Of a stretch of DNA of 15,086 nucleotides, positions 8,121 through 15,086 are shown piece by piece (position 1 is the stretch's first letter; the number at the start of each line of letters is the position of its first letter). Position numbers and translations under genes: made by a program. This DNA is from Coprinopsis marcescibilis. Taxonomy: Eukaryota; Basidiomycota; Agaricomycetes; Agaricales; Psathyrellaceae. The stretch lies in contig ML210526.1 of assembly GCA_004369085.1 (NCBI GenBank), forward strand, positions 1 to 15,086, in the 5' to 3' direction. The notes under the pieces were generated by a model that worked only from the letters and a program-made list of their open reading frames with translations, was not told the DNA's origin and did not search any database.

Positions 8121-8759
8121 AAGGTGATAGGATTTGAGGGGGTCATATGTTCACTAGAGGGTGGACTTGCGCAACATTGGTGCCTTTGGGGGTGCTTGTG
8201 GGTGGGTCGGGCGTGCTGGGTTCGCATCCGTTCTTCTTCCTAATCTTTTTCCTGCTATTGCTGTTGTGGGATGATGGAGGTCGTCATTACGGCGACAAGG
8301 ATCTTGGTAGCCGAGACTCGAAGTTACGGAGGCCGGGGCTTTCCAAGTCGCAAGGGTAAAGACCAGCTCTCTTCTCCTATGATTTGGGTTTTCCACCGAT
8401 TGAGTCGCGACGATGATGGTGACACAAAATCCGACAGGCTCGGTGATACGCTGAAAGCTCCCTTTTGGGCGCCTCGGGGACAGCGCCAATCTCGTTTGCT
8501 ACCACAGATGAATTTTCAGTGAAAATGGACTCCATACCCACATAACGCTTGTGTCGAGAGTACAACTGGCCAATGGTGTGCGACCCAGGTCGTGCAGTGT
8601 AGATGTCCGGTGGAGAATGAAAGGTGAAGGTTTTGGCGCCAATTGCTGTTTTCATTTTGAAATCACAAAGTTTCTGATTGAATACATTGTCGACGACGAA
8701 ATTAAAGTACATTTGCTTCATTTACACACTTGTGCGAGACCGGAAAACGAAAAGATACA

Positions 8760-9163
8760 TTAGCTAAGAGTACATCCTGATCCAGGTTTTGGGTGGGGTT
8801 CATTATCCTGACGTTCGCTGCTAAATAAAAGAACTGTCTTCGATCTCCTCTCAAACTCAGGAGGTGGGGGCACTGGAGAGTCCACTGAGAACATGTACGT
8901 GATGAATGCGACGATACTGGATGCCAGTACCGACAGGATCACCTGTTGTGAACAGACATACAAGCAAAAGGGCACAATGAGACTTGTAAATGAGTCACCT
9001 GCCTGCAAATTCCCGGAGATGTCGAGTGCTTGGTAGTTCGCAACTCATCCAGGGACCCAAGCATTGATTAGATTGACAGCGTGTGCGACGTCGAAAGCAA
9101 TGAGGCAGAGCCCTTCGTTACGAAAGCGATCATGAAGTTCCGACTGGGCTAACTTGACTCAGT
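8760..9163 (-). pseudogene. Membrane-protein C-terminal remnant with one in-frame stop
   Basis: On the minus strand a frame runs from about 9163 to TAA at 8760-8762, interrupted by one TGA (after NAWVPG). It reads SELHDRFRNEGLCLIAFDVAHAVNLINAWVPG in pieces, then ALDISGNLQAGDSFTSLIVP. A hydrophobic segment follows (QQVILSVLASSIVAFITYMF), then a Pro-rich, charged tail. The frame is the same on both sides of the stop and the composition is protein-like on both sides. This suggests a former coding exon with a nonsense change, perhaps TGG to TGA. Further upstream on this strand (9469 to 9200) open pieces are broken by stops. The family is not recognised. Confidence 0.4.
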
Positions 9164-9918
9164 ATAAGCAGAAGGCTGGAAGCGCCACCCGCCAAACGGC
9201 AGAGAAGATGTTAACTACCGATGCACTGTGGGAAGCCGACACCTCCTCGAGTGGACTAGACTCAGAGAATGTGCATGTCAGCGCCAACGCGATCGACTTT
9301 CATGGAACGTCACGGACGAGGTTGATTGGGACAGGGACGCCGCACAATGAATGCCTTCGAACAAAGTGCGCTAATCAAAGGAATACGATTGTAATAAGGA
9401 TGGCTAAGCGTGTAGACCTGCGGTCGACGACGAGCTGCGGGATTCTCATCTTGACGGCTTCCTTTTAAGTTTTACCTTCCAAGCTCCCAAGGCCTCATCG
9501 ATTCGGTCTTCTGATTATTGACCTTCAAAATTATGCGCGCTTGAGCAAGGGCCTACTCTGCGACTAGATCGTAGATTAGATCAGATTGTCGTGGCTGTGC
9601 AATGTGGTTCCCTCGCACTCTTGACACACGTTGCTGCGGTCCTCCTCTCCTTGTGTCCTCCTTCTCTCCTTGCATCCAATCAACGACAACGCCAACACTC
9701 AGCGGCAAACTCCTGAGCTCAACGATACGAATATCCAACGATGCTTCAAGCGGTGTCCTGCGGTGCTACATGATCCCCAACGATAGACTGTGTAACTTCA
9801 GTGCGTTTGGAGCAGGGCCTGCGTGGGCGGGACTGCGCGGATGAGATGGTGGTCGCCCTGCACTTTGCTCGTCTCCCCTCTCTCTGCATCTCGTCCATTT
9901 TCCTCTTGTCGGAATGGC

Positions 9919-9942
9919 GGGGGTCACTAAGGGGGTCACTAA
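9919..9942 (+). repeat. 12-bp tandem duplication
   Basis: The 12-mer GGGGGTCACTAA occurs twice in immediate succession, at 9919-9930 and 9931-9942. It lies in the copy-B-specific segment outside any recognised gene. It could be a simple slippage product. Confidence 0.7.
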
Positions 9943-10964
9943 GGGTGGAGAAGATTGACTTCACAGTTCGTTCATCTTTTCTAGATCCTTGGTGCTTGTT
10001 TTATGGGACGGTCGTGTGGATGGCGTGTTGGCGGTGTGCCATGTGCAGACTGCTATGCTGTCCAATTTTCTATTGGATCTCGCTTGGCCTGAGCCTCCCT
10101 ATCTATTCATTGTGGCTGATGCGTTCAGCATTCAAGTATTGGTTCGTGGCCGCTTTTGCTCTTGCACTCAGGCAGCTTGTGTATGATGACGCTGGTTTGC
10201 AGGTGGATGCTTCGACACAATCTTCAGTTGCTTTTTCTTCTCTTGGATTCACCTCGCCCATTCGAACCTCAATCATTCCTTCGTCCATTCTTGTCTGTTC
10301 ACTGTGATCGAACACGCAACGACCACTGGTGGTCAGAGGCGAGCTTGCAAAAAGGCTTGTTACTTGACTTGCGTGGCGTCGTACGACTGGGACACGCTTT
10401 CCCTGTCGCTCTTACAGACCTTTTCCCTGGTCTTTCCTCATCCTCGTTACCGATATTCTCATTCGGACATCCCTTCCCCGTCCTCCGCCCCCCGCCAACT
10501 TGTGTCCGGTGGGGCTGGGATTTTACTCTCTGATTATCTGTGTTCTTGGATGCGCTTGGGAGTTGGCGGTACCGACGGGATGTGTGGTCAAAACTCAGGT
10601 CGTGACGTTAGTTGGATGAGGGTTGTTCTGTGGAGGTGACAGGTGGCAGGCACCACGCAGAGTTCGATATTCTACACATCATGGATGTCCGTCGTCGTGT
10701 TCTGGTGGTTGGTTGTGCGTCGGACGTGGGGGAACGGTATTTTCGTTCGCCTGTGTTGATCAGCTGGGTTGGCTGGTTCACTTCGATTTTGGGGTGGCGA
10801 CCTTGTCTTCTTCCTTCGCTCTTTGCCTCTGCCCATTCTTGAGTCTCTAACCTCGCTCCTCGCGTCTTCTTTTCATAGAGTCCGGCTTCTCATCATCGTT
10901 GTTGAATCATTCACCCAGCCTCCCTTGCAAGTGCCCCGGATATTGGAGCTGCTCCTTTGTTGTG

Positions 10965-11411
10965 CCTTGAAGGGCCCGGCCGATTAAAGAGATATGGCAG
11001 CGGTGTGGTGGCATTGTGCATGGCATGGACTCTCTGCGTCCTGGGAGCTTGAAGTGGGATCTGCTGTAAGCGATAGTGGGCGGCGGTGCGATGTGTGGTG
11101 GTGGAAATAGTGGGATGGTATGTATTTTCGCTGGAGGGTCTTTTCTTCGATCATGATCGTCTGCGTTGGTTTATTGCGCTTGTGCACATGGCGGTTGGAA
11201 GGGTGATTGCGTTTATCTGGGCTACCATCCACGTCGTTCAATTCTTCTTTCATTTGCTGCAAACCTGCTTTGTGCTTATTAACATTGTGACGACCCCAGT
11301 ACACTGTAGCGACCTGCACGCCCAACCCAAACGCGCTGATTGTCCTCATGTGTTGAAGGGGCCGGCTGGTTGACGAGATCTGGGAGAGTGGTGCTGGGCA
11401 TTGTGTGTGGT
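10965..11411 (+). repeat. Diverged direct repeat at the junction of the copy-B extra DNA
   Basis: Two similar stretches, about 10965-11025 and 11347-11411, share TTGAAGGG(C/G)CCGGC, a GAGAT block and GGCATTGTG(C/T)(A/G)TGG. The nearby motif GCACGCCCAACCCAAACGCG (about 11318) recurs at about 12122. The DNA between 10965 and 12150 therefore includes internal duplications, which may explain part of the size difference between the cassettes. Confidence 0.5.
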
Positions 11412-12081
11412 ATGTTTCTCTATGTTATCGATGCCTGTTTATGGAATGGTGGGCGTGGAGGGGTCTTTGCTTCGTCGATGTTGGATCTTGCCGTCTTCCC
11501 TGCCTCCCCCTCGTCGTGGTTCAATTCGTTTGGACATCCGTTGCCCTCTCGGCTGTTGGCATTGGCATTCTTCATATTCAAACCTCGAGGGCCAGTCACG
11601 AGTCGTAGCGTTGCGTGTCCAGGTCCCGGGGCTGGGTGGGGGTTTTTATCCTGGCGCGCTGTGCTCTCAGACGTTGGCTGGCAAGATGGATGGGTGGGTC
11701 GTCTTTTCTTCGTTCTCGTCATCCTTCTTTCAGAATTCATATTCCCCATTCTCCAGGTCCCATAGCCGTCCCCTATATCTGCGCCCTTGCCACCACTGTT
11801 CTGCGTTCTTCGGAGTAGCTGCGCATGCAGCGTGGAGTGTGGAGTGTCCCAGGGATAACACTGGCGCTGGGTGTGTTCGGTGGTGCGTGGAGGGATAGGA
11901 TGTTGACTGACCTGGGCTAGTTATTGGGGGTATGAACTAGGAGGTGGTTGGAGGTGGTTGGTGTCGGGGCTGGAGAGGACTGAGCTCGTTATGCACTCAT
12001 CTTGCCTCGAAGCCACGCCGCTCCATGCCTCTTTTCTTGGCTGAAATCTGGGCTTGGGTGTACTTACTTGTCTTGTCTTGA
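11135..12081. other. Copy-B-only stretch without a recognised gene
   Basis: Copy A lacks this stretch; its sequence passes from about 806 to about 815 where copy B passes from 11134 to about 12180. It holds only short open frames with no known motif, and fragments resembling neighbouring copy-B DNA, for example the Pro/Ser-rich and TTCGGACATCC-like pieces near 10465 and 11530. I see no RNA gene or complete transposon. Confidence 0.45.
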
Positions 12082-12366
12082 CCTGAGAACGTTGTCGTTG
12101 GGACGGACAGGGGACCCGCCGGCACGCCCAACCCAAACGCGCTGATCGTCTGCGACAACCATCCATACCGGTGCTTCACACCTGACGACATCCGCACCTC
12201 GGTACAGGACCACGCTCGGGCTCTTAGAGATCCTTCAGGACGGGGTTACTGTTGGCAAATGGTCTGGAGGTCTCAACCCTGGCTCTCTTCGCGTGGTGCC
12301 CATCGAACGACGCGGCTTTGTGACTTGTCTGCGCTCAACTCGAACTCTACGAACGCACCTGCGGGC
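12082..12366 (+). other. Possible unassigned exon or gene remnant
   Basis: An open frame runs between TGA at 12079-12081 and TGA at 12367-12369. It includes TDRGPAGTPNPNALIVCDNHP and FTPDDIRTSVQDHARALRD, which look more protein-like than surrounding frames. There is no ATG, so it would be an internal exon; an acceptor-like GGACGGACAG ends at 12110. Copy A retains only the part reading ACGACATCCGC(G/A)CCTCGGTACA (about 822-845). The family is not recognised. It could belong to the lost C-terminal half of the amidohydrolase, but I see no family motif to show that. Confidence 0.3.
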
Positions 12367-12414
12367 TGAGGCTGCGCGGGTGGTATTTTTGGATATGCAA
12401 GAAGGGTATCCCGG

Positions 12415-13137
12415 TGATTTAGGGTGTTCATTGGCGGGAGGGTGGAGAAGGGCATATTCTCGTCCAGCGTTGGGCTCGTTCGGAAACGTTCACCCAGTGA
12501 TGTGGTTAGTCAACGCGAAGCTGAGAGGAAGTAGGCTGCCCTCGAACATGCCCTGAATGCAGCATATGGTGCGTGCATCTTTTCTAACTGTATTCGCTGG
12601 GTGCTGAAGATTGGCAAATTCGAACATTTAGATGCTCACAGTGAGTACCAGGGGAAGACACCCCGGCAACTACGACCACCAAGGGTTTGCCAACGACTTT
12701 GAAGAGGGCTGGAAAACAAACGATCGGTTTTCCGAGGGCACTTCACTCTCAGGGAGATCAGAGGCTATAAACATGGGTGCAATGCTGTCCGAACTTACTT
12801 TCAGCGAACCCTGTGTTAATGGTTGCTACATACTGTGCAAATTTCCGGTCCCCACAATTTATCTTTTTCAGAAGTTCAAAATGCGGGTGTTAAACATGTT
12901 GATGAGCTGAAAATGGGCCTGTCACTGCAGTGCCTAATGCTGTAGGCAAAGTTAAACCAAACCTTTAGGTCTCGGGCACGTATCAAAAACATATCGAGTA
13001 TCTACTCTATTTTTATCCCCGTGAATGCCGGACGGTGTGCACGAGGCTCATTCCTGTTTGAGTCATTGACGGAGCTGTGGGATGTCTGCGAAAGCGACTC
13101 ACTGAACACTAACCACGACCTTTGAAACCCGCCATTC
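12415..13137 (+). other. Conserved upstream region of microexon-array gene 2
   Basis: This region aligns with 890-1607 upstream of gene 1. Shared blocks include the intron-like 12569-12631, ACTTTGAAGAGGGCTG, TTCAAAATGCGGGT and the GACTCC-rich start region. Frames in this region are interrupted in at least one copy, so it is probably non-coding leader or promoter plus a remnant of an older gene. The AT-rich ACAATTTAT block (about 12855) is conserved in both copies and is a candidate core-promoter element. Confidence 0.5.
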
Positions 13138-15086
13138 ATGCAGACACTGCCGCAGACTCCAAAGCCTCTTCTCAAGCGACTCTTCTTTCGACTCAACACG
13201 ACTTTCCGCAGGAAGAATGAACGTCCTGCGATTGGGGTGTTGATTTCACGATCGACACAGATAAGCACCCAGCTTGCTGTTCCTCAGGCGATTGAGAACG
13301 AGAGTGGACCGAGTGGCGTCTCCTTTGGACGAAAAGTTCTGCAAACAGCGACCGTTGTTGTCGAAATAGGCGCATCAGTTGCCGAGGCCGTACCTGGAGG
13401 AACGATCGCGAAAGGGGCGTTGGATGCGTTTTGCAAGGTGCTCAAAGTCGTCGAGGTTAGAGGCATTGCTGTGAACCTTCCAAGGCTTGCAGGCGTCCTG
13501 ACGACCATCGTGTAGCACAATCTCCAGAACAAAGAAGACGCAGCTGAGCTCCGCAAGAAGATCAACGAGTTGGTTCACGACTTATCAGAGTCCGAAATTC
13601 CAGAGGGGGATGCTGCTTTTGAAGCTCGCCAAAGTCAGCTTGTTGGGTGCGTTTTGTCAACTTTCCTGTACGGTCTATTGTGTACTTCTTTCTCGTTGGT
13701 CAGAAAACTATACGCAAAGGCAAAGGGGCTTGAAAAGCTGTTGGAAGACACTTCATCGAGCATCAGATCCCAAGTAATCTCTCAAACAATTGCCAGCTGT
13801 TTTCGCGATGTCGAAAGCTTCAAGACTGATTTCTTGGTATGTCTTTGTCGTTGTCGAGCCCGCACCGATCATGTTTGATTGAAATGAATTAGGTCTTGGT
13901 CGCTCAACACCAAATGAGACGAAACCAGGTTTTGATGATGGAAATGAGAAATCTCAGGGCAGAGCAGACTGCGGCGTGGAAGTTTTTCATCGAGATGCAA
14001 CAATCCGGACCCTCTGCACGATTCCTGGCGAACGTTAAGGTGGTGGATCCTTTGGGGCGCCCGCACATGGTTCCAAGGGAGTTCTTGAACGCCTTCAAAG
14101 TAGTTGTTCGACGAGGCTTTCCATGGGTCTTAATTCCGTGCTCACTCATCAACAGGACCTTGGCCAATACATCCTCGATGAATGGTCTAGTAATCCCAAT
14201 GTCCAGGGGATAATAGCTCCCTATATCGTGGAGGGTAGGTACGACCTGACTGTCAACAGTGGTAAGACCATCAAAGAGATTGCAACTGGCGATAAACCGT
14301 ATGTTCCTGAGCCGAACGAGACCATTGTGATGAGTGTTGTGGAGTTTAGGGACAAAATCTACGGGGAGAAATGCATTGGATGCGGTAAATCTGTCTCATC
14401 CCGACACAAATCAGGCCGGTACAATTGGTAAGATCCCCCATCGAGTATTTTGTTGCTGGGCTCATAACAGACAATAGCTGTGGTGGGTTTCAGGTTCAGG
14501 ACCTTGGATACGACGAATTGTCCACCGCATCGATGGACATGGCGGGCCAGGTGGAAAAAATACTTGCCAACGTTGTAGTAAAATATTGGGTATGATTTCC
14601 TTTGGTTTGTTATGCGGAGTGATGCTGATCAGTGATGGGCCCTGTTTCCTTTGGCTGATTGCTCATGCTCGATCTGGCTTATAGAATGTGCGTATTACAC
14701 CTCGGTGCCATATGTCTTCCGTGCTTATTCGCCATGCTCGGTCTGGCTTATAGAATGTGCATATTACACCTCGTGCGATATTCCTTCCGTGCTGATCCGT
14801 CACACTCGTTCCACATCACAGCGGGTGCGTATTTGACCTCCATGCCATGTTCCTTCCATGCTGATTCGCCACACTTGTTCAATCTTATAGAACGTGTGTA
14901 CTTGACCTCGATGCCATATTCCTTCTGTGTTGATTTGCCATGCTCGTTCCATCTCATAGGAGGTGCGTATTTGACCTTGATGCCATATTCCTTCCATGCT
15001 GATTTGCCAGCTCATTCCATCTCATAGGAGGTGCGTATTTGACCTTGATGCCATATTCCTTCTGTGCTGATTTGCCATGCTCGTTC
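13138..15086 (+). CDS. Microexon-array gene 2 (paralogue of gene 1), 3' end beyond window
   Basis: Ordinary exons: 13138-13455, 13516-13646, 13704-13836, 13893-14099, 14156-14427 and 14478-14589 (391 codons). Six predicted single-codon exons follow before the window ends inside an intron. Exons 1-3 have exactly the lengths of gene 1 (318, 131, 133); exons 4 and 5 are each 12 nt longer and exon 6 is 9 nt shorter, so every difference keeps frame. Intron 1 again is 60 nt with in-frame TAG at its acceptor. Exon 4 ends AAA before donor GTAGTT, where gene 1 has AAG before GTATGT. The domain order is the same: basic N-terminus, helical region with VPGGTIAKGALDAFCKVLK, ubiquitin-like region with VKVVDPLGRPHMVPREF, then CIGCGKSV and a Cys pair (CC) across the exon 5/6 junction as candidate metal ligands. 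The frame is intact throughout, so it is probably functional. The C-terminal exon should lie to the right of the window. Confidence 0.8.
14590..15086 (+). repeat. Tandem intron/microexon array 2 (start only)
   Basis: Same organisation as array 1. Leading intron is 14590-14684 (GTATGA ... CTTATAG). Predicted microexons (codon, first base): AAT 14685, AAT 14754, CGG 14822, AAC 14891, GAG 14960, GAG 15028. Inter-microexon introns are 66, 65, 66, 66 and 65 nt; a sixth begins at 15031 and runs off the window. Donors are GTGCGT, GTGCAT or GTGTGT; acceptors are ATAG, with one CACAG. Two introns lack a strict CTRAY branch site (CTTAT, TTGAT). The last two units are nearly identical, which suggests a recent duplication. 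The 3-nt exon is in phase 0 after the TGG that ends exon 6, as in gene 1. Confidence 0.82.

Larger units (their letters stand above)
8121..11008. other. 2.9-kb segment unique to copy B (insertion, or deletion from copy A)
   Basis: This segment has no counterpart in copy A: alignment leaves at 8120 and resumes at about 11010 (TGGACTCTCTGCGTCCTGGGAG in both). Apart from the minus-strand remnant at 8760-9163 no gene is recognised. No reverse transcriptase, transposase, long terminal repeat or clear terminal inverted repeat was seen at the borders. The 9500-11000 part is pyrimidine-rich with scattered short open frames of no recognisable family. It may be a decayed element, or ancestral DNA lost from copy A. 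Confidence 0.6.

Noticed and set aside
10304..10330. IEHAT-like reading suggesting the RPRLEHAQ block of the missing amidohydrolase C-terminal half
   Set aside because: The match is only four or five residues, with no flanking family motif, so it may be chance.

Overview
The window looks like nuclear DNA of a filamentous basidiomycete, probably an agaricomycete. Genes are split by many introns of about 48-100 nt with GT..AG ends and CTGAT/CTAAT-type branch sites. The recognisable proteins are of fungal type: a YtcJ-like amidohydrolase with several exons, and a helical plus ubiquitin-like protein of the kind common in mushroom genomes. No rRNA, tRNA, CRISPR array or intact transposon was recognised.

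Layout: the window holds two diverged copies of a two-gene cassette (amidohydrolase, then 'microexon-array' gene). Copy A runs from 1 to about 4883. It has one amidohydrolase exon remnant (228-336), a degenerate stretch, then a complete microexon-array gene (1608-4883). Copy B runs from 5498 to the window end. It has a broken amidohydrolase gene (5498-7795), about 4 kb of extra or rearranged DNA (8121 to about 12180, including a minus-strand membrane-protein remnant), and a second microexon-array gene (13138 onward, cut by the window edge).

The main discovery is the 3' half of the microexon-array gene. After six ordinary exons (386 codons) the DNA becomes a tandem array with a period of about 69 bp. 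It looks like a minisatellite, but every unit reads as a complete small spliceosomal intron (GT donor, CTGAT/CTAAT branch site, TAG acceptor). Consecutive introns are separated by exactly three nucleotides. Array 1 has 23 of these 3-nt segments. They are in phase 0 with the upstream exon and with an in-frame terminal exon (4770-4883) ending in TAA. The introns are conserved and carry indels; the 3-nt segments never change length, contain no stop, and encode 16 different amino acids. The simplest reading is a run of single-codon exons. Any subset could be skipped without losing frame, so the array could encode a variable peptide genomically, by alternative splicing, or both. The second gene has the same exon plan (lengths identical or differing by multiples of three) and its own array with different codons.

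The rest of the protein is an N-terminal helical region resembling the HeLo/MLKL-like adaptor domains of fungal immune-type proteins, a ubiquitin-like region with a DPLGRPHMVP motif, a CxxC-type metal site, the array-encoded tract, and a short acidic tail. A role in intracellular recognition or allorecognition is an inference from this architecture. The splicing model rests on sequence only and needs cDNA evidence. The rival model, one large intron from 3060 to 4769, is also in frame.
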